Shown here piece by piece: positions 10,752 through 23,820 of a DNA stretch of 64,000 nt (position 1 is the first letter of the stretch; each line of letters opens with the position of its first letter). A model generated the notes under the pieces. The model ran no database searches. It was not told where the DNA came from and saw only the letters and a program-made list of their open reading frames with translations. Position numbers and translations under genes: made by a program. This DNA comes from Lyophyllum atratum (taxonomy: Eukaryota > Basidiomycota > Agaricomycetes > Agaricales > Lyophyllaceae): assembly GCA_014905825.1 (NCBI GenBank), contig JACGCN010000001.1:3038001-3102000 (forward strand). The letters are read 5' to 3'.

Positions 10752-12636
10752 TTATTGCTTCCTCTGTTCAGACTCTGCCAGCTCCACGCCCCGCCCTGCC
10801 GCAGTCTCACTAGCCACCCTTCGCCCATCAACATTGTCTACACGCGGAGTACGTGCCGCATCTTCTCCCTGCACCCGCATCTTCCCCTTGCCCGTCTCTC
10901 CCTGCTGGATAGTCTCACTAAGCTCCTTCCTCACTTCATCATCCTTCTGTACGGGTGAAACCCCCTCTTCGCCCTGCTCCCGCTCATCCTCCTTTGGAAC
11001 CCCATCCACTTCGCCCGCAAGCATATCTGCTATACCAAGATAAAACGTCGCAGGGCGGAACTTGATTTCCTTGCCCATCATCTCAGCCCACTTGTACCGC
11101 GCGGTGTTGATCCATCCGACGAGGTCGAGGTGGTTCACGTGTGAGAGCGTACCGAGGTACGTACCCTGTACAGGTGAAAAGTTAAAAACGCCTCAAGGGA
11201 GGGGCTACAGGACTACGTACCCATTTAGACGACTCGACGGAGACGAGGCCGTCGTTAGGGCCCTCCCTTTCGAGGATCACAGAGTGGGGCCATCTGCACA
11301 GAGTGAGCTCTTGTGTAAAAGCGAATGCTACAAGACGCAGGACTCACTTCCATGTGTCAATCAGCCCGGGCTCGTACACAGCGCCCCAGCTGAAATACCG
11401 CACGCCCTCGACATCCGGCGTCTCCTCGTTGAACTTGCGCATGCTTTCGAGAGTGAGTGACTCGAAGGCCTTGCCGTCGCCGCCGCCGTTTGGCAAAAGG
11501 TCGAGGAGAGAGAGGATGGAAGGCATGCGGGTGGGGCCGATTGTGGAGAGAAAGTGGTCCGCAAAGGAGGAGCCGCGATGCGGGGTGGCAATGGTAGTGA
11601 TAGAGAGGACGGAGAACTTGCGCTGGGTGAGGTGGGTAGTCAGGTATCGGCAGTCGAGACCTCCCTACTGTGATGTTAGTTTTTCGTATGGTTTTCCCAT
11701 AAAAGTTACATACCATACTGTGCCCAATGAGATGGACACTGCGGCCGGGGTAGACTTCAGAAACCTTTTGCTCGAGAACTTTGGCACGCTCGACCGGGCT
11801 GCTGGTAGCGGGCACGCGGGTGATGAGGACCTCTGTGCCGTTGGCCTCTAGGACCTCCTTGATGCCGCGCCAATGGGTGACTTGCATGGGGGCGATGGCA
11901 GGGCCGATGGTGACGGAGTCGAAGCCGAGCAGACCATGACAAAAGACAACAGGGTTCTTGGGAGAGCGATCTGTTAGAGGTTAGTGGCCGGGTGCTGGGA
12001 GAAGGGGTAAGGCGACGGACATTTTTTGCGCAGTTTGTGCTGCTGTTGCTGGATGTAGTCTGCGCGGTCGTCTTGGTTGAGGAGGGTAGTGACATTCTCC
12101 TTGTTCTCGGACTGGAACCACCATCGAGACAAGGTTGGACTTGGGGTAGAAAGAGTGAGGGCAGATGAAGTTGCGGAGGAGGTGGACAGGGATCTGACAT
12201 GGTCGCGGGATGAGAGGGAGCGGAGGGAGTCGAGAGAGGATTGGGCTGGGGTGGAGTGGGTGAGGAGAAGGGGGGCATGTGACGGGGAGGGCGACGGTGA
12301 GGGGTGGCTAGACACAGATAACGGAGGAGAGAGAGACGATGTCGGCAGGGTGGAGCGCGTCAGGTTATCTAGGAACGGTGGAGGTCGTCTCAAGTCGGGC
12401 AGGAGGGCGGGAGGAGGGCGAACGGGTAGAGGCGGGGACGGGAGGGGTTCGTGGAGAGCCTCGTTGAGGGAGGCGAGGGTCGGGGACGGGGGAGTGCTGG
12501 AGAGCGGGGTGGACGACGAGGAGAGGGATGTTCGCCAGCGCAGGACTGGCAGGTTGGAGGAGATACGCGGCATGTCTGCGAGCAGAGAGTCGAGTCTGTT
12601 TGCAAGAGCTGGCCGCCGTCCGTCGTCGTCCAACAT
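10752..12636 (-). CDS. Alpha/beta-hydrolase, triacylglycerol-lipase-like
   Basis: Predicted lipase or esterase of about 600 residues. A serine/proline-rich, probably disordered N-terminus of about 200 residues comes first. The catalytic domain follows: NPVVFCHGLLGFDSVTIGPA (oxyanion region), nucleophile elbow GHSMGG split by an intron near 11655-11713, IATPHRGSSFADHF, acid in EGPNDGLVS, and His in LSHVNHLDLVGW. The tail after about 10990 is acidic, low-complexity and rich in Glu, Lys and Gln. The first true ATG is the complement of 12634-12636 (MLDDDGRRPALANRL). The frame is open further upstream but without an ATG. The fold is clear; the exact lipid substrate is not. Confidence 0.85.
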
Positions 12637-12654
12637 CAGTCTGCAAATCAGGTG

Positions 12655-12662
12655 TGACGTCA
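12655..12662. promoter_or_regulatory. TGACGTCA (CRE/ATF palindrome)
   Basis: A perfect ATF/CREB-type site lies 18 bases before the lipase start codon on the other strand. Fungal bZIP regulators such as Atf1 bind this sequence. Function here is inferred from sequence and position. Confidence 0.35.
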
Positions 12663-12665
12663 CGC

Positions 12666-13056
12666 ATGCCTCCCTCTCTTCCCTCCATCCTCCCCCAACA
12701 GCCCGCCCTCCCCGACAGCAAGTCCCCTCTCTTCTCCACCCCTCTCCTGCTCACACTCCACAGCCACCACCACCCTGCAGCAGCTCCAAGCCGCCCTCGA
12801 CCTCGCCAAGGTCACTTCTCCCGACCAGTCAGTCCTTGACTTCTTGCGGGTCCACCGATCATGCTTAACCCCTTACAGAACGCCCATATACATATGTGCT
12901 GTTCAAAGTCTGTGTCTTTTTTTTGCAGGTTGCTACTTCTCTCACCGCGGTCTAGACTGCGTTCGCCTCTACCCCACCCGTGACCGCCTCATGCTGCACC
13001 GCAAGCGCGACCACGATTCCCAGGATGATTCACTCATCATCACCTGGAACGAGTGA
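12666..13056 (+). other. Possible small gene, model unresolved
   Basis: Two stretches look coding: LQQLQAALDLAKVTSPDQSV (around 12775-12835) and, after a T-rich tract and AG near 12928, GCYFSHRGLDCVRLYPTRDR to a stop at 13056. I could not find GT-AG junctions that join them to an ATG in one frame. It could be a small conserved fungal protein or a chance frame in a GC-rich promoter region. No function is proposed. Confidence 0.2.
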
Positions 13057-13470
13057 CTTTGAACATGGACATCTGTACATCACTGTTTTCATCAAGTCCA
13101 AGGAAAGCCGATATCCTCGTTGCGAAGGAGACGACATATCATTATCCGTATCTACATTTGCCAGTTGCTGTAAATTTATGTTTGCGTGATGGGGTATTTG
13201 CAATAGACCAGTAACACAAACACCCACAAATTTGAGCAAGAAGTTTGTCGTTTGGTACGAAGTCCTGATATCAGGCAGGCCTGCTCTGCTCGACGTTGAT
13301 CCCCACACTCACCCTCTCTACCCACACCCTGGCCCACTGACCCCCTCGCCGCCGTCACCATTGGGAATAATCACCCAAAGTCTACCCAACGCTCCCCTTC
13401 TCCCTCTCCACCCCCACCCGATCAACCAGCCATACCGTCCCTGGGAGACTCAAGCACCAGGTCCAGACGA

Positions 13471-16400
13471 ATGTCCTTCTTCTCTAGGAAGAAGCAGCAG
13501 CCTCCACAACAGGCCCCGGCAGGTGTCCCCATTGCACAGACACCCAGCCAGGCCTTGGCTCAGATCTCCGGCAACGCCAGCAAGGAGGGGAACATTGGCC
13601 AGCAGCAACAGCCTTCTAGTAGTCTCCGAACCGAGAACCCTCTTGATGCGTCAGTTTTTCCTTTGCACTATATATAGTATTCATCTCATCCTGCCCCGCT
13701 CCTTAGTGCTGGTGCGAGTAACCCCCAACCTGCACAGCAGCGCACTCGCAACGGCAGTCCCAATGGCCCTGGAGCTTCCGTTCAACCCTCCAACTCCGTT
13801 CAGGCCAGCCAGGCATCCCAACGACCGGCCTACCCCTGGTCTGCCCGCCGCCTCAACCTCCCCCCGCCCGTCGTACTGAACAAGCCCGGCATTGTTCCCC
13901 CCACCTCTCCCTCGCCTTCTCCGTTCCCCCGGTACGGTCATTCCCTTCCGGCGACCGCGACGGCTTCCGGAGACCTCTATCTCTTCGGTGGTCTCGTCCG
14001 TGAAGTCGCACGCAATGACCTCTACCTCTTCTCCGCGCGCGACAACTCTGCAACCCTCCTCCAGACCGGCGGCGAGGTGCCATCGGCGCGGGTGGGCCAT
14101 GCGAGTGCCCTCGTTAGCAACGTCCTCATTGTCTGGGGCGGCGACACCAAGGCAGACGGCAAGTCCAAAGAAAAGCAAGACGACGGGCTCTATTTATTGA
14201 ACTTGGGTAGGGCATCAGAAAGGAATGCGCGTTTGTTTATGGCTAATCAAATCTATGTACAGTGTCGAGAGAGTGGACGCGCGTGTCGGTACATGGACCT
14301 GGGCCTGTTGGACGTCATGGACATGCAGTGACGATGGCTGGATCCAGGTTTATAGTTTTTGGAGGCCAAGTCGACGGAGAGTTTTTGAACGAAATGTGGT
14401 GCTTCGATCTCAATTCCCGTAAGCGCCCAAGATCATTTTCACTTTTTACTGTTAATTAAGCGCTATGTAGTCCGAACTAAGGCTGTCTGGGAATTCATGG
14501 AACCCGCAGGAGGAGACGTTCCTGCCAGGAGGACGGGCCACGTTTGCGTAACACATGGGGATCGCATCTACATGTATGCCCTCCTTTGCTTCCCTTCCTA
14601 TATATAGCACTCACCTCTTTGGTGCAGCTTCGGCGGAACGGACGGCCAATACCACTACAATGATACCTGGGCCTTTGATCTCCTGACGCGGCAATGGTCA
14701 GAGTTGCAGTGTATAGGCTTCATTCCCACGCCACGGGAAGGGCATGCCGCTTCAGTGATTGACGATGTCATTTACGTGTTCGGTGGTCGAGGCGTCGATG
14801 GGAAGGACTTGAGCGACCTGTCTGCTTTCAAAATATCGAGTCCGTGGTTCATCGCTTGCGTGCTGACATGGGGTATTGACCAGTTTGATGATTAGATCAG
14901 CGATGGTACATGTTCCAAAATATGGGGCCGTCGCCCAGTGGGCGGTCTGGACATGCCATGGCATCGGTGGGATCTAGAGTCTACGTACTCGGTGGCGAGT
15001 CCTTCACGCCTTCAAAGACTGATGATTCTGGTCTGGTTCACGTCTTGGATACTAGTGCGTGCTACCAATCAAGTCGTCACCGAGCTCATACAACTAAAAC
15101 TCGCAATTTCTAGAACACATCAAATACCCTGCCTCTAAAGACCCCCCGCCACAGACTGTCCCCCCCTCAGCCCAAGGCCTCCAGCGTAAACCCTCCGCCA
15201 ACCCTAATGTCGCGCAGTCACCTGCCGTGGCCCAACTCGCACACTCCACAATAAATGGCCGCTCCATGTCTCCCAGTACCGTACCCTCCGATTCTGAGGA
15301 ATCACGTCGCGCCATGTCTCCCGCTGGTGCGCGCTCAGTTAAGCCTGCCAATGGCATTGTCCAGCAGCCATTCCCGAACGGCAAGCCCAAGGCACCCACG
15401 CGGCCGCGCCGGGACGACGACGACGGCCTCGGAACGGACGACGGTCACGGTCTGGATGGTGCCGCGACGAGTGAATCGCATGGGACGAGGGAACGGACGG
15501 TATCGCCGGACCAGCAGGCCCGTTCGAAAAGCCCGCAGTTCAGTGTCGGCGGCGGGACCAACAGCCGCGCTGTGTCGCCCAATGGAGACACGTATATGAC
15601 ACCACAGCAGCAGCCCAACATGATCGGCGTGATTAACGGGGTCGGTGGGCGGTCGTCGCCTGCGGTTATGGAGAGGGACCGCACCAAGACGCCCACGGAC
15701 GCGTTCTACGGTAATAACAACCCGCCGGGCTCACCTGCACCTGGGGTGAATGGGTTTGGGCATCACCGACCGGGATCAAGGACCGGAGGTGGTGGGTCCG
15801 TGGGCAATGTAACGGCGGATCTGGTTAGGGATTTGAAGGCAAAGGAGGTGGAGATGGAGGGCGTGAGGAGGCAGGTGGCGTGGATGAAGGAGGCATTGGC
15901 GAAGGCGTCCAAAGCTGGCTTTGCGTATGCCGATGTAGAGCTAGGGGAGGATAGGGAAGAGGGTGGGCAAAATACGGAGATGGCACTCAAGTTTAAGCAG
16001 TTCAAGGCACAGATCCAGGTAGGTCTATTCACGCATGTTTTGTGCGTTGGAGGACAAGATGTTCATGTGACGTTCGCAGACCGTAATGGTAGAGCAGGCA
16101 AGGCAAGCCTCTGAACGCGTCACAGAATCAGAACGGGTAAAAGCAACAGCCACCCAGGAGGCGGCTTATTACCGTGCGAAACTGGCGGCGATGGAGAACG
16201 CGGACGAGACAGAACTGGGACACCTGGAGCGTAATCGTATTGCAGACTTGGAACGGCGTACGTCAGACCTTTTGAGCGAGCGCTGGGCGCAGGACCGGAA
16301 GCTGAGCGAGCTCGCCGACTCCCTCTCACTTCAAACCACTCTTTGCGAGCAAGCCGAGGCCCGCGCCGCCGACGCGACCACGCGCGCAGAGATGGTCGAC

Positions 16401-18338
16401 GAGACGCACGACAGGACACTGAAGCGCCATAACGAGCTGCAAGACCAATTTGATAGCCTTGAGGCCAAATTCCGTGACCAGGCCCAGGAGCTTCTTACAC
16501 AGACGTCCCTCCTGGAGCAGCGGGAGGCCGAGGAGCTGCACCTGCGTGCCCTGGTGGACGAACTTACACATTCAAAGGACCAGCATGTCCGTGCTCTTGA
16601 TCAGACGCGGGTCGCATTGCAGGCAGCGTCATCCCGGGCGGAGGAGGTCGATATCCAGTACCAGCGCGCAAGGGAGCAAATCGGAACGCTCGGGGCAGAT
16701 CTTGCAGAGCTGCGTGGGGAGGTGGAGGCGAGGACGGCAGAAGCTGATTCAGCGCGGGTGAGATTGACCGACGTCGAGAATTCGTGGGCGAAATCCCGCG
16801 AAGAGGCTGACGCGTTCCGGGCGCTCACGACTGGAGGTCTGGGCGAGCTGCTTGACTCACATCGGGATCTCAAGACTGATGAGGACCGATTGGCACGAGG
16901 ACACGCGGAGAAGATTCAGGCAGTGGAGGCAGAGTCACAATCGTTGAGGTTGATGCTGAAGCAAGCCGCACACCGTGTTGAGGAGGCACAGACCAAATTG
17001 ACGGAGGAAAGACAGCGCGTCCGAGAACGTGAGACGGAACATTCGCTCTTGCGCTCACAAATCGTTGGGCTGCGTGCTCAACTCTCGAATGCTGCTTCTG
17101 ATACCGGCCGCCTCCGTAAAGAGGTTGCTGACAGGGAGGCGACACTCCGTGACAAAGCTAAAGAGGCATCGGATGCAACTCATAAACTTGTCATGCTCCG
17201 CAACTATCTCGCAGAACACGGCATCGGCATCGACGAGGCTGATTTCCGGGCATCTTCGAGGGCTACTGGTCGTGGATCCCCTGCAGCCATTGCAGAGCTG
17301 GAGAGTAAACTCGCCGAGCGCATGCGGTTACACGAGACTGCGCAGCGAGAGCTTGCGCAGGCTGTCCGCCAAAAGCGGGATGCTGAAGTGCAAGCGTCGC
17401 AGCTGTCAACACAGCTTGACCACCTCCGATCAACCCAGAGCCAATCTCGCAACGGTGATCCAGAGGCAGAAGCTCGTGCTGCTGATGCTGAACGCAAGCT
17501 TGAGGAGACCGAACGTGGCTACAAGGCGAGGATGCAACAAATGGAGGAAGACTATCAGCTAGCAGTCCACTACGTGAAGTGAGTGGTGTCTCAAGGCCAC
17601 TTATTCCAGTATCCTGACATCCTTTTTTACTCCAGGGGCACCGAAAAAATGATGCGCAGGATGAAGGACGAGTTGACGAAACAGAAAAATGCCAATACGG
17701 CGCTCCAAAGTGAACTTGACACAGCCTCTCGTGCCAAATCGCCTCCCGATCCCAGAATCCGTGTCAACGGTCGCTCAACCCCTTCCGCCGAAGAAGAAGT
17801 GCTGCGTTCTCAGGTTGTGGATGCGCAAAAGCAGGCCCAACGTGTCCAGGCCGAAAACAAGGAACTCCGCCAACGTCTTGATTTGCTCGAGAAGGATCTC
17901 GACGCCCTTCGGGACAATCTTGTAGCGTCGCAAAGGGAGTCAGACGACAGGCTCAGCCAAGTCGAGGAGCTACAACATGATATTGAACGTCTGCAATCTT
18001 CTTTGGTGATCGCACGAGGTGGCCACGAGGAGACGCTGTTGGAGAAGCTCAGTAACGAAAACACAACACTTCGACGCGAGAACGAGCAGCTCTCCCACAA
18101 AATTGGCCTTCTGCTTGAGGTAGAACAGCCTTCGTTCGGCCAAGGTCGACCCATGTCTGGTGTGTCTGCTCGGCGGATCAGCACATCCAGTTCGGAGAAT
18201 GCATTGGCATTCGAACACCTCTCGAGCGAGCTGGACGACTGGCAGCGACAACTTGCAAGCTCAATGAGCAATCGACGGCCGTTGAGCGATTTTGAATCAG
18301 AACCTGTTGCTGAGAGAACTAGGTCGCCCCGCTCATAA
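13471..18338 (+). CDS. tea1: Kelch-repeat and coiled-coil cell-end marker, Tea1/Kel1 type
   Basis: Large polarity protein (about 1,450 residues) expected at the hyphal tip, where such proteins tie microtubule ends to growth sites. After a Gln/Pro-rich N-terminus ([16 protein letters not shown]) comes a kelch propeller. Blades read [83 protein letters not shown] and [17 protein letters not shown] Ser/Pro-rich linker (about 15120-15800) leads to a long heptad coiled coil from about 15830 to 18130, including the uninterrupted exon 16086-17582. The tail is Ser-rich and ends RTRSPRS. Introns fall between propeller blades. It is convergent with RRP5. Confidence 0.88.
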
Positions 18339-18535
18339 CATTCTTTTTTGCTACCACCCAATTTATGTTGCATATACCCTCTATTGTTCCCTTTAACTCC
18401 GTCCCTCACATTCGCTTGGATTTTTCCCGTAACTTTAATTTAGTTTTTTTCGTGCTTTCGTTGCCTCCATCATCGCTCTAAGTATATATTTCCCATTATG
18501 AGCAGCATGTAGCTGTTGTGATTGAAATGATAATT

Positions 18536-21500
18536 TTACGACGCGTTTGCCCGCTGTGTCCATTCAATGGCCTTCTGCTTGACAACTTGTGCACCGTCTT
18601 CATCTCCAAGCTTGCGTTCCAACTCGAGCCATTTTTTGAAGAACGATCTGGAGTAAGAAAAATTAATGCGCTGTGCCAAGGCAAATGTCAAAGGATGACT
18701 GACTTGGCTTTATGGCTTGTCATCTTGAGAGCCAGTACTCGTTCGAATAGATTCCTAGTTTTTTCCCCTTGAGCCACAGGGACAATGGATAGAAATGCTG
18801 CATACCGTATGCTCTGGATATCACCCTGTCCAGCCTCCATATCCATGTATATCGACCACAAATCCCATCGCTTCGGATGCGAATCTATAATGCCTTCGAA
18901 CAGCGTCTTCCCGCGTTCAGGCTCGCCCTGCTTATATTCAAGCTGAGCAAATTTGGATATGGTTTTCAAGTCTGCGATTGGATCGTTGCTCAGCGTCAGG
19001 GGACCGAAGACTCCTCAACAAGACGTACGCTTCCGCTTTTCGAGACTCTGCAAACTACGGGGAAGTAACTTCCTCGCTTCCTCGATATCACCTCTCCGCA
19101 GATAATACTCCCCGAACAGCGTCCAGACCTTGGAACTTTGGCCGAACTTTTTAGATGTACGTTTGAACTGCTCTTCAGCCTTCTGATGGTAGATATGTTA
19201 GCTCAATTGCAAGATTTCTGGTTGATAATGACAAACCTCGTGTTTCTCTGCTTGGTCAAGAATAGAAGCAAGTCGAAGATGGATAGTTTTCGAGTCATTG
19301 GCCCGAGCCGCTTCTCTGAAAGTGGCTTCCAGGGTTTCATCTGTGCCATAGACGTTCTCCAAGTTCAGGAGCGCGATCCATACGTTCAGTCGCTCCTGCT
19401 CCTCGCGGAAGTTGATGGTGCGTATCGCCCTCTGAGCGATTTCTCGAGCTTTGTCGATTTCAGAAAGTTGGAGTTGGAAGGACATGTATTGGATCCAGAG
19501 GTAGGACGAATTTGGCGAGCCCAAAAGAGTACGCTCGAAGTCCGCATTTGACTCTGGTGTCTTGGTATGCATATCAGCAGTGAGGTCTTGCTCGATTTCT
19601 TTACGCTTCCGCTTCTTCTTCTTGCTCGGCTGGCTCTCGGGGTCACTTTCCTCGGACGACGAGCCTGAATCGGGTTCCTCGTCTACTTGAGGTTTAGCGC
19701 TTAACCATTGGAAACCATCGGCGAGCTTTAGAGAAGGGATAGGAATTGCCGGTGAAGGGTTGGACACCCGAGAACTGGACGCTGCAAAAACTTGCGCGCT
19801 TGGGTCGAGGTCGACATCCATGATGTCCTCTTCTTCGTCTGCGGCGGCAGCCTCGTCGTCTAGTTCAGATAAGTCTCCGTCTTCACCAATCGGCCCAAGG
19901 GATTCTTCATCTGTCTCTTCCGCCTCCATTTGGTCATCCTCAAAATCCTCATCGCCGAAATGGGAAGGTTTGAGACTCAGGGAGATTTTGCCCTTCTCAA
20001 CCATCAAGACCATCGCTTTCACGCGGTCCCCTTCGCGGAAGCCCCGGAGTGCAACATCAACGTCGGCATCTTTGTTGTCCGACAGCTATACAATCGTTCG
20101 AGGTTCAGATCCTGCGACAACCAATATTTTGAGTCACATACCTGGGACTTATGACATAGACCGGTAAGCTTGGAATTTTCGATTTGGATGAAAAGTCCGT
20201 AATCCTCAGTTCTTTTGACGACTCCATCGACTTTTTGACCGATTTGAAGATCACCCGCGGACAATTGTGACGGATTCTTCGATATACCAGTACGGAAAGA
20301 CATTTCAATCTTTTTCGTCTCGGGGTCCACGCTGCTTCATGTCATTAATAACATTGCATCTCGACTGGACTAGATATCCCACCTGAGAATTCGGCCTTTG
20401 ACCAGCTGGTTGGCTGTAAAACGTTCCTTCCACTCTTTCACATACTGCGGACCATGAATTTATATTTCTTATAAATGGTACTTGGAGATACTTACCTCGT
20501 CAAAGAGTTCCCGGATCTGGACACGCGCATCGATATCCCGTCCCAGTGTGACGAAGAGACCATGCTCTGCAACGCTTTTAATGAAACCACGGACAGTCTC
20601 ACCAGCTTGCAGACCACTAACGTCGCTGATATCGCGATCGACGACGGTCTTGACTTGGTCGGGATACAGCCTAGAGTGACGCGTGGAGAGCATCAGTTGT
20701 TTTCTGCCTTGGTCGATACCAACAACTGCGGCTTTGAGAAGAGAATCGATTGGTGGGAATTGAACGCCTGCCTCGTAATCATCACAAGTGTCCGTGGGAT
20801 GCAATATTCCTCCAATGTGGGCGCCGATTTTCACCAAGGTTCCGTTCCGGGTATGACGAGTGACACGACCGCCGACAATTTGTCCAATAGTGATAGACTC
20901 CATCGTCAAAGTATTCTTTGAAGGTAAAGCCTCCTTGGCTTTGGGTTTGTTCGCGACGATGACGAAGCCCTTCTCCGGATTGCGAGTAACGACGACCAAA
21001 TTTTCCAGCTTGTCACCGGTCTTGAGGATAGCACAAAGCTGAGCCACTGATTGACTGCGATGGTTTGCCAGATTTTTTAGAGATATCAGGGCTCGAACTA
21101 GCGTCGGCTGGAGAGTAAGCACAACGTTGTCCTTATGAACCTCGGAGATCGTTGCATCCACGATATTTCCGATTTCAACGGTGCTAATGTCGGTTACAGC
21201 AGACTTGAAACTGGGGGCAGCTTGACGGATGCTAGCAATGATGCGTGCCTGCTCCGGTTCGACAGCAATGATGCGTACTTTCACAACCCGTCCAACTGGG
21301 AAGGATTCAGCGAGTTTAGGGATAGATGTTTCACTGTTCGGAAGATGAATTGAAGTGAGCAACGAGCTTAGTCGAGTCTCTTACCTGACTTCTCTGAGTG
21401 GCACCATAGCTTTGAGGTTATTGTAGAATTCGACCAGTAGATGTTTCTCGTATACTTTGAAGATAACGGCATGCGTGAGGATTCCGACTTTCACATCAAC

Positions 21501-23665
21501 GAATGTCGATATCACTGGTAATGTAGACTCCAAGAGTGTCTTTTTCGCAGTTAAAGAGATGCGTTTGCGATCACCGTCGACCGCCAGCACCTGTCAAAGA
21601 CCCTGAGTTATGGGGCTCATTATGCAAGTAAAAATAAATACCCGACACTTAATGCTTGCGCCAATTTTGAAACGCTTCGAAGGTTGCTTCAAGGTGATAT
21701 CCGCGTAGTGATTTGGCCAGACGACGCCGTCGATGCTTCCAGTGAGCGAAACGAACAATGCAGACCCAGTTAGTTTCTTTATTGTTCCCTTCACGACCTC
21801 GCCGACTTGAAAATCAGTGATTTGTAGAAACTTCTGTTCAAGAATTGAAGGCTTGAAGGAGAGCTGTAGGAGCCCATCAAAAGGGAAGTAACCAGTTACA
21901 CGAGCCCTATGGAGGGAGCCGATTTTCCAGGGGCCGGATGAAGAAAGAGAAGGGACATGATCATCGGAAACATGGGATATCTGGGACCGGCTGTCAGATG
22001 AGGAACGCATATAAAATTATTCCACGCACATGGACAAAGCCTTCCAGACCAGGTTCGACCTCCGCAACGACTCCACGTTCAGATTCAAGTCTTGTGACCT
22101 TAACAGTTTCCACGATCTTCCCCACTGGGTATGCCTCCTGCATTGTCACGCCGCCTGACCTTTTCTCTTCTCTTCCGAGTCGTCGAGGACTGAGGCCTAC
22201 CACATGCTCCGTAAGAGCCAACGAGAACCGTGGCGGACTGGACGAGAAATCGTACAAGACTCGGGCTTTGATCTTCTTCCCCACTTTGTATGGTTTTTCG
22301 GCGTCATGTCGCATATGGATCTGATCTACAGTCCCCTCGAAGAATCCTAAGACTTGGAGATTGAGACCACTGGGATTAACGGCAGTGATGAGGGCTTGAA
22401 CTAATGTCCCTGGTAGTAGGGACGAGGCGTTCGTTACTTCCGAAAGCTTCGCAAATGAGAGTGTCAGTGTCAGTGCCTAGACCCGTGAAAGGCTAGTACG
22501 CACAGATGACGAGGAGAACGTCGAGGAGCCAACAACAACGTTACATGTACGTCCATTGCTCGACAGTTTGGTCACGGTTGCATCTAGTAATTGACCTAGA
22601 TAAAGCTTCTTGCTTTCTCCGAAAGGTCCCTGTTTGGCGTCCTTGAAAGATAGGAAGCCAGAAACGTCCGGGACTCCGATATCCAGAATGTATCCATGGT
22701 CTTCAATACTTTTGACGGCGCCAGTTATTGTCTGGATGGATAGGTACGAAAAGGTCAGCATGCGAAGGTTACGTCTTGAGAGTTGGTACTTACAAAACCC
22801 GCTTTCAAGTCGGATTTCTGGACCCCAGCATTGACACGTTCCGGTACAAGGCTTAATTCGACTCTTCGACTAGACCTTGCGACCTCATCTCGCGACTTAG
22901 CAATAACGGAGACATCTGTTGAGCCATGGGCATGTACAGCTGTAACCACTGTCCGAACATACTGCCCTTCGTGGAATGTTTCGGACAGATCGGGAACACG
23001 AGGCTGGGGTATCCGTTCTTCGTCCTCCTCGTCGACTTCCGGCTCCTCTTCTGATTCGTCCATGCCTTCCAAAAGTTCCGTATATTGAGTCGAGATATTG
23101 GTGAGAGGAATATGCGCGAATAGTTGATTGGGGAGAGATACAATTAGTGCCAGGGGTTGAATGGATATGATCTGGCCAAGGATCTTCATGCCTATGTTTA
23201 TTCGCTACAGGGGCAATGTAACTGCGTCAGTAAAACAAAGTACAGAGATATCTAGGCAGTCAACACACCTTGTAGTTCAAGTGTTCGATCCGAATCCTGT
23301 CATTCTTCTCTGCTGCTGCATCACCAACAGCCTTCTGCACCTCGGATTTTCTCTTCCTTTTTTTAGCCGCCTTGGCCTGAGATTGAGCATCCTGCAACAA
23401 GTATTAGGGTTACATGGTTCGGTGAGAGAAGAGGACGCACCTCAAATAGCTCCTCATTGGCCTCCTTGACAGCTTCAGCTCGTATAGTCTTTACTTCAAG
23501 AGGTGTGAAGGAAGTCCCGCCACCACGAGGAAAGTCTACCTCTTCTGCAACTAGAGTAGAAGTAGCTGGGACAGAGGGTTTCGGTTGTTTTGCATCAGTG
23601 ACCTTGGTTTTTTTGGATTTGTGGGTCGTCGAGGATTCCTCCAATGCACGCTTCTGTGCCGCCAT
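18536..23665 (-). CDS. RRP5: rRNA biogenesis protein RRP5
   Basis: Nucleolar protein of about 1,500 residues needed for cleavage of pre-rRNA at sites that yield both 18S and 5.8S rRNA. The N-terminus MAAQKRALEESSTTHKSKK is basic. Most of the protein (23200 down to 20060) is a string of S1 RNA-binding domains, recognisable by repeats such as GQYVRTVVTAVHAHG, GQLLDATVTKLSSNG and GETVRGFIKSVAEHGLFVTL. An acidic linker (about 19640-19960) leads to the C-terminal HAT/TPR repeats: NSSYLWIQYMSFQLQLSEID, then LNVWIALLNLENVYG. The protein ends QKAIEWTQRANAS with stop complement 18536-18538. Around ten introns. It is divergent from the splicing-factor gene, with 155 bases between start codons. Confidence 0.92.
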
Positions 23666-23820
23666 CTGTGCTTGACTAGTGGAAGGTATTAAAGCAGGGA
23701 TGCGACCAAAGCGTGCAGAGAATTTTTGAAGTGATCAGGCACGAGATCTAGAAAAGCTTGCAGCGCTTACATCATCAAACGAACTTTCTCCCATCCGCTG
23801 CCACACAGCTCAACCGTGCA

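Noticed and set aside
12077..12868. 263-codon plus-strand open frame
   Set aside because: It lies antisense to the lipase N-terminal exon, is made of Arg/Gly/Glu low-complexity sequence, and has no motif. It is a GC-rich shadow.
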